Of a DNA stretch of 64,000 nt, positions 33,294 through 43,632 are shown piece after piece. The stretch is from Pinus tabuliformis (lineage: Eukaryota > Streptophyta > Pinopsida > Pinales > Pinaceae). Every line of letters begins with the position of its first letter. Position 1 is the first letter of the stretch. A model generated the notes under the pieces. That model saw only the letters and a list, made by a program, of their open reading frames with translations, did not search any database and had not been told where the DNA came from. The DNA lies in the NCBI GenBank assembly GCA_031772625.1, contig CM062820.1:315860783-315924782 (forward strand). Direction: 5' to 3'. The translations under genes and the position numbers were made by a program.

Positions 33294-34529
33294 ATGTCCC
33301 TTACATGGCGAGAACGAGAACATGAAGAAGAAGATATGATTGCTCTCCATGACCCTGTCACGGTGAACGCGCTGCGGAACTGTGGCCTGCTGAAGTTCTT
33401 CCGTATCTCTAGCATGAGAGCACATATTTCTTTACTGCAGTACATGCTTGATGCTTGGGATCCCATCAACCAAGTATTCCAGATTAGGGGAAAATCCATC
33501 CCCTTGACCATCGTAGACATTTACTTCTTGACTGGGTTGTCAAGGCGGGGTGCCCCCATTTCTTTGTCAGGTTCGGCCCGGGGGAATGACTCCGTGAGAG
33601 ACTATGTTCGTCAGTACTGTAGGGAAGGTTCCCAACTGAGCAGAGACGGCAAGGTCGTTATCCGTGAGATTACTGACAGGTCACTCAGGTCCATTCTGTA
33701 CACTATTGGTAGGATGGCCGGTAGTGCATCTCTACATGTTGCCAACAGGTCTTATGTGCAGCACGCCTTGGAGTGTCTCCAACCGAAAGTATTCAACTGG
33801 TGTGATGCAGTACTTTTTCAGATGAAAAATCAATTGACCAAGGTGAAGGACGGGAAGCTGAAGAACTTTGGATTTGGTTCCATCTTGACTGCCTTCGCCT
33901 TGGAGAAAATACCACTGATGCAGCCTCAGTATATAGCACTCGACTTGCCTTCTCCGACCGAGCCACGCATGCAGAGATGGGTCGATCACATGTCTAGGCA
34001 TGCTGGTCAACCTCAGATTACTTTCACTGATACCTTCTTCAGGTGGTTCGAGTGCCAGGAGATGGTCTTTTCCGAGTATCCATATGTGGGTATGGATTTC
34101 CGAGGCGATCCGGATTTGGTGCTACCGGATGGCGAGCAGTGGGGTGCTATTGGTAAAATCTCTGACCATATCACTGTTTACTGTTTTTATTCATAATGTT
34201 GCTGTGCTTTATTCTGTCAAGACTCTTAATCAAACTCTTGTGTGCATGCAGATGTTGGTCCTGTTCGTCCAGTAGTTCGTCTGAGACCGCCAGTCGCTGC
34301 CCCAGCAGTGGAGCCTGCTGGGAGGGTTATTCTTCGCGACCTTGACGTGGCCGAGACCCTTACAGCTGTGCAGGAGCAGGTTGAGAGCCTTACTCTCGGT
34401 ATTTCGGATGTACGGATCGATGAGTTACCTTTACAGTTGCAGCGGCATACTACTGGTGTGCCTAGACGATGGACTCGTCTCTTGCGCATGATTGCACAGG
34501 CCGTGACGTGCTATCATGAGCACCACTAG
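33294..34529 (+). CDS. Antisense spliced gene in E8, plant-mobile-domain-like protein
   Basis: Coding on the strand opposite the retrotransposon genes. Exon 33294-34152 and exon 34252-34529 join in frame (phase 1, codon GAT) to give 378 residues. ATG 33294 is chosen because it follows the predicted leader splice and matches the E7 start. N-terminus TWREREHEEEDMIALHDPVT; then LLQYMLDAWDPINQVFQIRG and IVDIYFLTGLSRRGAPISL, a pattern like the plant mobile domain (aminotransferase-like) or DUF1985 families; the C-terminus is helical and ends CYHEHH. No stop or frameshift. The domain name is a family guess; function unknown. Such domains are known from host proteins and from transposons. Confidence 0.72.
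34153..34251 (+). other. Intron in E8 antisense gene
   Basis: GTAAAATCTC to TTGTGTGCATGCAG, 99 bp. Without splicing the frame ends at a stop at 34194-34196. Same position as the E7 intron although sequence and length differ, so the splice sites have been kept. Confidence 0.8.
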
Positions 34530-34698
34530 GCTAGGGTGCCCCCTAGCGCTTTTGAGTTTTTGGGTCATGCGACCAATTTTTGTCTTGGTTACAGAACATT
34601 ATGTATAAACGATAAACAACTTTTTATATATTTTGATTTTCGAGGTTTATTCTGGTTGGTTTACGTGATCCACTTGCATAACATTGATGCAATTCTTT

Positions 34699-35133
34699 TT
34701 ATAAATGTTGCAAATGTCTATCTAATACATAGTTTGCTAATGAATCGGTTAATGTGTTTAAGTTCCTGGAAATATGCTGGTATTGAATTGAATCAAACTG
34801 TCTTTCCAAAATCTTAACCCTTAGAAACGTTCGATAAATAGCTGGATTGCGGACAAAATATATACCATTGAGTTGTAGTATCACAAGTTGTGAGTCTAGC
34901 TTGACGATTAGTCGGCGTATGCCACGGGTGACGGCATCAGAGAGGAGTTCTATCAACGTGCTATACTCAGCGATGTTATTCGTTGATTGCCCAATACACA
35001 CACCTCTAAAACTCACTAACTCGCCGCTTGGATCAAAAATGGCCCAGGCTGCGGAGGATAGATTCCGCGAACTACGACTCGCTCCGTCAGCATATCCCAC
35101 ACATGTCTCAGAAAAGTTCGACATCTGCAACAA
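34699..35133 (-). CDS. E8 second, archaeal-type RNase H (aRNH)
   Basis: 144 residues with the RNase HI pattern: GYADGASRSSRNLSSAAWAI (first aspartate), NNIAEYSTLIELLSDA (glutamate), LIVKLDSQLVILQLNG (second aspartate) and NTLTDSLANYVL (last aspartate). It lies 78 bp downstream of the integrase stop as its own ORF. Extra RNase H domains of this kind are known in Tat-lineage plant Ty3 elements and degrade RNA in RNA-DNA hybrids during reverse transcription. All four acidic residues look intact, unlike the first RNase H of this element. Confidence 0.85.
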   Translation of the reverse strand: MLQMSNFSETCVGYADGASRSSRNLSSAAWAIFDPSGELVSFRGVCIGQSTNNIAEYSTLIELLSDAVTRGIRRLIVKLDSQLVILQLNGIYFVRNPAIYRTFLRVKILERQFDSIQYQHISRNLNTLTDSLANYVLDRHLQHL

Positions 35134-35210
35134 ATGAAAAAGGTGGATTACTCGACCGAAACAAACACTTTAGCGAAAACAAAATACAACAAAAGCACTC
35201 AGGTTACTAT

Positions 35211-36650
35211 TTAGGCATAGTAACGCTTGAGGTACAACCCGTTTCGGGGTTGCGCCAGTGGGATTCCGTCATAATCCATTAACTCGTAGGCTCCTTTTGC
35301 TAACACTCGTTTAACAATATAGGGGCCCATCCATAAAGAATTAAATTTTCCTGCTCCCAATTTGTCGGATTCTTGGTCGTAAAGCAAGACCAAGTCACCT
35401 TCGGAGAAGACACGGGGTTTGACATTTTTGTCGAACTGCGCCTTGACTCGTTTCTTATGGGCTTCGTTAGCCAAAGCGGCGTCACGACGGGTTTCATCCA
35501 ATTGGATTAATTCCAAGAAACGGGCCTCTTCTTCTGAAGTTCCGGGGAGGAGGTCAATTGCGAGTTTAAGAGACGAAATTTCACACTGGATTGGTAAGAC
35601 TGCCTCCAGGCCATACACCAGTTGGAAAGGTGTGAACCCAGTCGCATTCTTTACCGATGTTTGGTAAGCCCATAAGGCCGAGTACAGGATTAGATGCCAC
35701 CTTCTTTTGTGAACCCCGATCATCCTTTGCAACATACGCTTTAGGACCTTGTTGATCGCCTCAACCTTTCCGTTGGCTTGCGGATAGTACGGGGTAGAGC
35801 TGTCGTGAGATAGCCCTAGCTTGGCAGCTAATTCAACCATCATGTGATTGCAAAAATGCGATCCATGATCTGTAACTATAGCTTGCGGTACGCCGAACCT
35901 GGCGACTACATGATTGAAAAAGAAAAGGGCAGCTGTTTCACCAGTGTTATCCAATGTAGGCATCGCCTCGGCCCATTTGGTAAAATAGTCAACGACGACT
36001 ATAATATACCCATGCCCCCCGGTCAAGGTGGGGTTACATTGCATGAAATCGATGCCCCATTTGGCGAAAGGCCCAACAACAACTATTGGCTGTAAAGGTG
36101 CGGGTGGTCTTCTGGTTTTGCTATCGAAAATCTGACATGCATGACAACTTCTGACTGCGATTATGCAATCTTTGAACATGGTTGGCCAGAAGTATCCTGC
36201 TCGTAAGATTTTTTGTGCTGTTGCATATCCAGATTGATGCCCCCCACACGCGCCTGAATGACACTCATTCAGGGCTTTCTCGGCCTCCTCATGGGTAAGG
36301 CACCTCCTTAGAACTGTATCGATGCCACGACGGTAAAGCGTATCACCGACGATCATGTAGTCTTTAGCTTGGTATTGTATACGTTTCTGTTCAGAGTGAG
36401 AGGTGTTAGGCCTGAACTTTTGGGTTTGGAGATAAACTATTATATCTCCATACCACTCATCGCTTGTAGATATCAGAAACAAACTCTCGTCCACGATTGA
36501 CTCTTCCGATGTTTCATCGTTGGACGACGATGGGAGATCGCACAATAATTCCGCAAAAACTAGAGCTTTCTTTGATTTGGATTTTACAAATTCCAGATCA
36601 AACTCTTGAAGGATCGCTATCCATTTTGAATATTTGCCCCCAGCAACTGT
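35211..36650 (-). CDS. E8 integrase (with end of RNase H)
   Basis: The frame is open from 36680 and in family register from about 36650 (GGKYSKWIAILQEFDLEFVK, the end of RNase H). Then the zinc finger (ECHSGACGGHQSG...CHACQ), core aspartates in WGIDFMQCNP and VTDHGSHFCN, the glutamate in YYPQANGKVEAINKVL, and the C-terminal domain (FSEGDLVLLYDQESDKLGAG) ending RNGLYLKRYYA. It inserts cDNA into chromosomes. It is out of frame with RT because a run of G is one base short near 36640; E7 keeps the longer run. Confidence 0.9.
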   Translation of the reverse strand, partial: TVAGGKYSKWIAILQEFDLEFVKSKSKKALVFAELLCDLPSSSNDETSEESIVDESLFLISTSDEWYGDIIVYLQTQKFRPNTSHSEQKRIQYQAKDYMIVGDTLYRRGIDTVLRRCLTHEEAEKALNECHSGACGGHQSGYATAQKILRAGYFWPTMFKDCIIAVRSCHACQIFDSKTRRPPAPLQPIVVVGPFAKWGIDFMQCNPTLTGGHGYIIVVVDYFTKWAEAMPTLDNTGETAALFFFNHVVARFGVPQAIVTDHGSHFCNHMMVELAAKLGLSHDSSTPYYPQANGKVEAINKVLKRMLQRMIGVHKRRWHLILYSALWAYQTSVKNATGFTPFQLVYGLEAVLPIQCEISSLKLAIDLLPGTSEEEARFLELIQLDETRRDAALANEAHKKRVKAQFDKNVKPRVFSEGDLVLLYDQESDKLGAGKFNSLWMGPYIVKRVLAKGAYELMDYDGIPLAQPRNGLYLKRYYA

Positions 36651-38281
36651 CGTGACAGTATATAAGTCACGGGGTTGCAATCTGATAAAATGGTAGTTTT
36701 CCGAAAGAGGACATAATGTCGAAATCTTTGAATCGCTTGAACAGCTGCAAGCGCTAGTTTTTCAACATAAGAATATTTGCTTTCCGTATCATTTAAGTTT
36801 TTACTTAAATAATATACAGGATGTTCAGTTCCATCGACTTCTTGAACTAAAACCATCGCAATGGTCGTATCCGCTGCAGCCAGATACAGGTTAAAATCTC
36901 TTTGATAGTCTGGGGCATACATTAATGATGCTCTTACTAGAGAATCTTTCAGAGCATCAAAGGAAGCTTGCGCCACCTGATCCCAGACAAAAGGCACATC
37001 CTTTTTCAAAAGACGAGTGTAACCTTTAGCAAGTTCTGTGTAATTTGGAATGAACCTCCTCAGAAAGTTTGCTTTCCCTTGGAGTTTCTGAATCTGAAGC
37101 AAATTTGAAGGTGGAGGCAAATTAATGATTGCCTGAACCTTGCAAGGGTCGAGACGAATCCCATCCTTAGAGACTTCAAAGCCAAGTAAACAACCAGAAC
37201 CGACGCAAAACACACACTTGTGCGGATTGAGTCTTATCTTGTAGTGTCGGCAACGTAGAAATATCGCTCTTAAATGCTGCGGATGATCAGTCCGCTTTCG
37301 CGAATGAGCCGGAAGGTCGTCGAGATATGGTTGAACTATGTTCTTGATGTCATGGAAGGCATAATTCATTGCCCTCTGAAACGTCGCCCCTGCGTTCTTT
37401 AAACCAAAGGGTAATTTTCGATAAGCGAATGTGCCCCACGGACAAATAAATGCAGTCTTCGACTGGTCCTGTGGGCGGATATTTATTTGATTATATCCGG
37501 AAAATCCATCCATAAAGGAAAAGATTTCACATCCGGCGCATTCATCAATTATCTGGTCGATGAAGGGTGTAGGGTAGTTGTCCTTTGGACAAGCCTGGTT
37601 TACATCCCTATAGTCGACACACACTCTAATCGTCCCTTGTTTCTTCATAACAGGGACAATATTCGATACCCAATCGGTTAGAGGAACCGGGTAGATGAAA
37701 CCAGCATGGAGAAGTTTCTCAACTTCTGCCTTAATGGCAGCGGCTTTCTTGGGGTGTACCTGTCGAAGCCGTTGTCTTACTGGTTTGACATCAGGATACA
37801 TTTTAATTTCATGTTCAACAATACTCGAGTCAATGCCTGGCATTTCTTCATATGACCAAGCAAAGACATCTCTGAACTCGCGAAAAAGAGCGTTATATAC
37901 TTCCAGTTCTGAAGGGGAACAACCTTTGCCGACATAAATATTCTCTACAACATTTGGTTTAGTCGAGATATTTATGGCTATAGTCTCTTCAATATTGGAT
38001 AAGTTTCGCTCGGAATCCACCGTATTTACAGTATTTGAAAGGAATTCAAAAACTGAAGGGTGGTAAAGGTCGTGTTGAGTATCTTCTTCATACTCTGGAA
38101 GAAGGGAACGATGGTGGTGATCATTCCATGGTGCCCTCTCAATCAACATTGATTGTAAGATCCCTTCGTCAGTCCCATGTACTTTCGACCAAGGATCTAA
38201 TGGGGTACCATATTCTCTAGACCTATCTACCCAAACGCTTGACGAGCGTTGATTTGGGTTCGCCTCCCATGCCTGAAACAT
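36617..38281 (-). CDS. E8 reverse transcriptase and first RNase H
   Basis: 554 codons from ATG 38281, in frame with gag-protease and separated from it by one TAG. Residues about 140-350 hold RT: FAWSYEEMPGIDSSIVEHEI, VPVMKKQGTIRVCVDYRDVN, FMDGFSGYNQI and the catalytic VQPYLDDLPAH, intact. RNase H follows (LYLAAADTTIAMVLVQ, YYLSKNLNDTESKYSYVEKL). The first RNase H aspartate is replaced by alanine (LAAAD where TDAS is usual), which fits reliance on the second RNase H. The ORF ends early in ANIQNG because of the frameshift near 36640. Confidence 0.9.
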   Translation of the reverse strand: MFQAWEANPNQRSSSVWVDRSREYGTPLDPWSKVHGTDEGILQSMLIERAPWNDHHHRSLLPEYEEDTQHDLYHPSVFEFLSNTVNTVDSERNLSNIEETIAINISTKPNVVENIYVGKGCSPSELEVYNALFREFRDVFAWSYEEMPGIDSSIVEHEIKMYPDVKPVRQRLRQVHPKKAAAIKAEVEKLLHAGFIYPVPLTDWVSNIVPVMKKQGTIRVCVDYRDVNQACPKDNYPTPFIDQIIDECAGCEIFSFMDGFSGYNQINIRPQDQSKTAFICPWGTFAYRKLPFGLKNAGATFQRAMNYAFHDIKNIVQPYLDDLPAHSRKRTDHPQHLRAIFLRCRHYKIRLNPHKCVFCVGSGCLLGFEVSKDGIRLDPCKVQAIINLPPPSNLLQIQKLQGKANFLRRFIPNYTELAKGYTRLLKKDVPFVWDQVAQASFDALKDSLVRASLMYAPDYQRDFNLYLAAADTTIAMVLVQEVDGTEHPVYYLSKNLNDTESKYSYVEKLALAAVQAIQRFRHYVLFRKTTILSDCNPVTYILSRQLLGANIQNG

Positions 38282-38290
38282 TGATTGCTA
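38282..38290 (-). promoter_or_regulatory. Stop context UAG-CAA-UCA between gag-protease and pol in E8
   Basis: Minus strand reads TTG TAG CAA TCA ATG, with pol continuing in the same frame. It fits the UAG-CAR-YYA readthrough consensus of tobamovirus type. Whether it is used is unknown; a CAG to TAG mutation is the simple alternative. Confidence 0.4.
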
Positions 38291-41200
38291 CAATATTTCT
38301 ATAGGGCTTGGGGGCAAAACCATTGCATGATCCATGTTGACTTTGTCTTCTGCGACCTTCGTGGAAGATATCATGTTGCAGGTTGCTACAAACGGTATAT
38401 TTCCTATGTAGATAGGAGGTGGTAGCGCGAAAGTTCCCATCATTGTGGGGTCCTTCAATAGTCCTACTCCGATATCTTGAATTGAATGGTCGCTCCCATG
38501 GATCATGGGAATGCTTCCTGTAACTTGTGAACCATTAGGGAGGAAGTTCTGTTGGTCGACGATCATAATCCCTCCTTGAAAAGGGAATGTGATCTTCCTA
38601 AAATAAGTCGACACTACAGCCGCCATGGCATATATCCATGGTCTTCCCAGTAGGATGTTATAGTCAAGATTTCCATCGATGACTTCAACATCAATTTCCA
38701 CTGTTTTTCCTCCTAGTTCAACCTTTAAGTTATTTAGGATGCCGTACGGGGTGTACGTCCTTCCGTCGAATGCTTTTAGTGTCGTCGAAGATCGCGACAA
38801 GGTTGGAGATCCGAGAGTTTTCCAGCAACTCATCGACATGATACATGTCGATGCCCCCTCATTAATGATTGTTCTGTGAACAGTTTTGTTGAGGGCTTTC
38901 ACTTGAATAAGGAAAGCTAGTTGAGCTGGTAACTGAGGATCATATCCTTTGTGATCAAAGGATACAAGATTGGAATCCTTAGGATCAACCCCACCAATAG
39001 CTGATAACAACGCCTGCCTTTGGGATGGGCAATTTTGTAGTACCTCAAGAGTCGACATAGCGGATGGCGATTGGGCCAAATCTTCCACTATGTTGTAATG
39101 CTGTGCTGCCCTGGCGCGAGGATTAAATGTCGACTTGTGTACTACTCCCTTTGGCGGTTTTATTGTTAACTCAGGAATGATGGGGGGTACAACTTCTGTC
39201 GAAGTTGTTGTCGAACTACTTGGTTGATCTTTACCTTTTTCGTTCGACACCGGTGGATTCCCGTAATCTTTGTTCCTTGTCGAAATCAAAGCATCGTTTT
39301 GTTGCTTAGAGATCGATAACATTAGCACTTGCGATGGGGAAGCATTTCCACTATCAACCATATTTTGACCTGGATTTGGAAATGGATTAGTCAACACAGC
39401 TGAGGTTTTAGAACTCTTAAAGAATTTCTTTAGCTTAGCTCTTAACGGACAATCTGTTGTTCGATGATCCTCCTCATCGCATATTTGACAAGTAAATTTC
39501 CTATTTCTAGGAGGGTTTGAAGAAGTTTTCTCAGGGGATGACTCACCCTGCTTCTTCTTCTTCCCTTTGTTTTGTTTCTTCTTGCTTCCTGGTTGATTGG
39601 AATTTTTGCCTTTATCTGCCGATATGGCATTTATTTCCGAAGCAAGAATTTCTTGATTTGCATTTTGATTTGAAGTCTTACGGGCTTTCTTAGACGAATC
39701 CTTTGTCAACTTTGCGTTTGCAGTACCAATCACACCATCGCCGGCATGAGAGTCACTATTTGATCCAGGAGGAGGAGGAATTGAAAATTCCGGTCTAGGG
39801 GCGTCAGGTATCTTGTCGTAGAGCGTGCTAGACTGATTATACACTAAGTCTAGATACTGTGCACGAGCAATAACCTGCTCCTCTGTTACGACTCCCCCCT
39901 TGGCCACATCTTCCGTTATAGCAGGAAGTAATGACTTTATAAACCATTCAGCTAATAGCTGATCGGGAACGTAGGTCTTTACCATTCTGCGACGACGACG
40001 CCACTCATGTATATGATCGGATATATGAGTTGCCGTCGTCTGTTTGAAATTGGTTAAGATTTCTGTTCCAGTTTCATACCTTATCGGTAATTGAAAATGG
40101 GTTAAGAAAGTCGTGGCTAGGGAACTGAAATTGTCGAAAGAGGCTCTAGGTAACTCAATATACCATTTAGCCGTTGGACCTGTCAATGTCCTCTGAAAAA
40201 GGCGAAGCCTTATCGAATCATCATTCAAGGTGTTCGAAGAACACCACAGATGAAAAGTCATCACATGATTCGACGGGTCTTCACCTGGATTTCCATTGAA
40301 TTTAGGAATGTCCGATGGAAGCTTGTGAGGAATCGCTAGCCACGAATGGGCGTAAGCAATTGGATCGTTCATTAATTGGTGTAAATATGGTAATTCTAAA
40401 GTTGCCACGAATGGTAACTGTTGATTCAGGTTAGGCGAGGCGTACCCAGGATACGATGAAATCGCCTGAGCAGTAGGCCTCTGCATACCAGCATAATGTA
40501 ATTGATGTTGGTATGACTGATACGGTTGGTGGACTTGACCAATGTAAAGTGGTTGGTTTAAACTATTTTGAATTTACGGTTGTCCACTATTCGCAAAGAT
40601 TTGTTGCTCAGATCCTTGGTACACCTGCTGGAATTGTGGTTGTTGGTATTGCACTAGCCATGGTTGTGAAGCCATGTTCTGCTGTGCTATACTAACCGAC
40701 AGACCAAGATGCGGGGTAATTGAACCCGTTTGGACCTGTGTCGTCCCGGTAGTTGGCGATTGTGGTTGTGTCACAGGGTCAAGGGGCTGTTGCATTACAA
40801 CCTGAGAAATCTGAGGTTGACACACAACAGACATCGTTTGAACTTGTGACACTGTTACAATAGCTGGCGTCGTCGGGATGTTCGACATAGGTACACATTG
40901 TTGCATAGAATACACAACTCTCGGTTGCTGGGGTAGCATAGGTACCCAACCACTTGTCGTAACTCCAGTATAACCTGAATATTATTGAGAACTGCCGTAT
41001 GGATATCCTCCTGAAGGGGATAATGAAAGGGCATACTGCCCCCCATACGGTAGCAATACGGAACTCAAGGGCATTGTTTGCCCTTGGGGACTGGATGGCC
41101 CAAATTGACCTCCGTAGGGATCAATTTGTCTAGTTTCAACATAAGAATTACCGGATATTATTCCGGAGGAACAAACTGGAACAGACCACACTGTCGAAAT

Positions 41201-41893
41201 AGTCCCTGGGTGGACTCCTTCTAGCTGTTGCGAGCTAGTTGGGACAGATGGTATACCGGCAAACATCGTCGGAGTGGGAGTAGGGGGTTCTGTTGTTGCC
41301 GTGTCATTCGACACGGCCCTAGTTGTCGACGGTTGCTCAGACATTTTAAGTCTATCCAATAAATCGCCTAGCGATTCTACAGGAACTTCCACTGGTGATG
41401 GACTAACTTCTGATGTTGCAGGAAAACGAGTGACCCCTACTCCAAAATGAGTTGGAGTACTTGCTTGTGGGTCCTCTACAATTTCCTCTATCGCAATCAA
41501 ACCAGGTGGAAGAGGAAGACCGTCAGGTCCGTAAAAGATTTCTGGTGCCGAAGAAGGGGTTGTTTCGACAGCGACAGTTGTTTGAGGAACAATACTCTCT
41601 GGACTGGTTACAGATGGAACTGGTTCAGTAACGCAAGTACTTGTTCTCAGACTAAGATCAGTGTTACTGTCCCTCTGTGGCTGTTGAACTTCTTCAATAG
41701 AGGCAGGGTTTCCAGAAATGTTTGGAGTAACCGGAATCTCAGATGTTGTCAGAACACTTGTTCTAACTTTAATGGGAGATTTTGAATCGGTTAAGCGAGT
41801 TCGCTTTGTCCATACTGTTTTCGATTCCGGAGACAAAGACGGTTGACTCGCAAGCCTCCGCGAATGACAGGGTTTCAATTGACTTTCTTCCAC
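38288..41893 (-). pseudogene. E8 gag-protease with two in-frame stops
   Basis: One reading frame of about 1200 codons from ATG 41893, broken by TAA at 40982-40984 and TAA at 40574-40576. N-terminal third: low-complexity, Pro/Ser/Thr- then Gln-rich (QYQQPQFQQVYQGSEQQ). From 40486: capsid-like domain (LPSDIPKFNGNPGEDPSNHV, GPTAKWYIELPRASFDNFSS), a lysine-rich stretch, zinc knuckle CQICDEEDHRTTDC (near 39470), then protease with IINEGASTCIMSMSCWKTLG and DYNILLGRPWIYAM. The protease aspartate reads N. All stops are one C-to-T change from CAA or CAG. Ends at TAG 38288-38290. Confidence 0.85.
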
Positions 41894-43611
41894 GGTTGCG
41901 GATTACTCGATCAACTAAAATACAAAAGGGGAAATTATGTTTACGAAATGAATGAATTTTATTAGATGCTTTTAGACACAACTTGCTTTTTCACTTTTAA
42001 AGAGTCGAGAAAAAGCTAAAGATGACTCTAGTCTCCTTCGATGTTTTAACGAACCCGAAGTGACAAATGCTCGGATGGACTTTTTCTGTTATAGAGTCTG
42101 AAAAAGGCCAAAAGAAACTGCTCTGGAGATCTAGGCAGAGGGTGTGCCAAACCTTTCGCAAAACCACAGAATACTTTTTACGGTACGGGTGGTCGATCTT
42201 CGTGAATGCTATGTTCACTGCATTGCGATCAGTAGGGCAGCCGACACGGCTTCCTAAGGATAAAGGATATATTCCTATAGGGGTCTCCCAATATATACGC
42301 GACGGTACGTGGGAGCACAAGTCCGTACTAGTGCTATCGTCCCTCAGGAGGAATCACCCACCTTCTACGAGATCGACAGTCACTAGGCTTAACGACGCCG
42401 GAACACGTCTCTAGCCTAGACCTCTATGTTGTGCGTTATGTTGCAAAGCGTTGTTAGGTTCATTCAGTTTATTTTAAGTTGATATTTTTAGAAGTTTGTC
42501 TTTCAGGATCACCACGAGATGTATGGTACAATTCCTAAATGCAGTCTAAGATGATAAGCAAGCTTTATAATCTTTCAACTTTGAAAATCCTAGCTACTAA
42601 GGGAAAAGAGAGCGACTATCTTTCCTCAAAGAGCAATCAGCACACTCTAATGCACTCTTCCTAAATCAAACATGCAAACTTATCAAAATGCAAATGCACA
42701 ATGCAGGTGTTTGTTTTCCACTTTCTTAGTATAAATGCCTACAAAGAAAGCTTTTTGTACAACTTTGAATTTGCTTTTAAATGACTGAGAATAAACAAGT
42801 TTACTTTTTCCAAAATCAACAAGGGTAGAAGAGATTACAATCACTTTGCGATTTTTCGAAAGGAATACTTGTTTCGACACTTAAAAGCGACAAATTCAAA
42901 CCAATAAGAAAGAAAAAATGTATAATCAAACTGCAAACAGCCAATGAACTCTCTCCTAAGATCACAATCAATCAATCAATCAGATCTGAATCAAGGGCTA
43001 CAGGATGACTATTTCGCTCATGCAAAGGAAAACTGTAAATGACGCCACAAACACATAAAAACACTTACAGTCTTTTTGTACAAAAATGAGGCGGAATTTA
43101 AGCAAAGAAAAGGGGTTATCAGACTGGTACCTATGTTGGTTAAAGGCTGCAAAAAACAGAGATCAAAACAGGGCAACAGAGGACAGAGAACCCCAGCTGC
43201 ACAAGGCTACACTGGTTCAGCGCAAGTCTAACACTGTCAGTTTGACATTCAGCGCAGGTAGCCTTCACGGGACCTGCGTTGAAATGCAGACTGCCTTCAC
43301 AGCAGTTGCGCTGAAAGAGAAACTCTCGTTTCCCTTGGGTTCTGGGTCATAAAATGCTCAAAAATCAACTGTTTCAGGCCAAATCAGAAACACAAGCAAG
43401 GTATAAACAGAGGGATGCTTTGAGAGGGTACTAAAGACTATCACAAAGGATCATCAAGTCATTTGTGAGTTCATTGTTCAGATCATAGACAAAATCCAGT
43501 GAAGGATCAAGGCAGCAACATTCTACTTTGCAAAGCAGTTCGATTGTTGCCGTTGAGTCTATGAAGTAAACAATGATGTAAACACAAACAAAATGACTAA
43601 AACAAAGTTCT
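41894..43611 (-). other. E8 leader
   Basis: 1.7 kb from PBS to gag start, no ORF of note. Near the gag end it holds stem-loops of the same family as the trailer: GCTTTTTC/GAAAAAGC (41985-41992 with 42009-42016), CTTCG/CGAAG around a TTTTAACGAAC loop (42036-42060) and CTTTTTC/GAAAAAG (42080-42106). Near the PBS end it repeats the LTR motif TTGACATTCAGCGCAGGTAG (43242-43261) and its inverse. The block at 42180-42600 recurs in the E9 leader (49480-49980) in reverse orientation. Confidence 0.7.
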
Positions 43612-43629
43612 TCCCCAGCGGAGTCGCCA
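43612..43629 (-). other. E8 primer-binding site, Arg tRNA type
   Basis: Minus-strand TGGCGACTCCGCTGGGGA, three bases from the LTR end. From memory this is the arginine-tRNA PBS used by Ogre/Tat elements. E9 has the related TGGTGACTCTACTGGGGA. Confidence 0.8.
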
Positions 43630-43632
43630 ATT

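Noticed and set aside
33182-33520. 112-codon minus-strand frame in E8
   Set aside because: Overlaps the antisense gene on the other strand, has no match to element proteins, and the plus-strand gene with introns explains the region better.
41447-41785. 112-codon plus-strand frame opposite E8 gag
   Set aside because: Shadow of the Ser/Thr/Pro-rich gag N-terminus.
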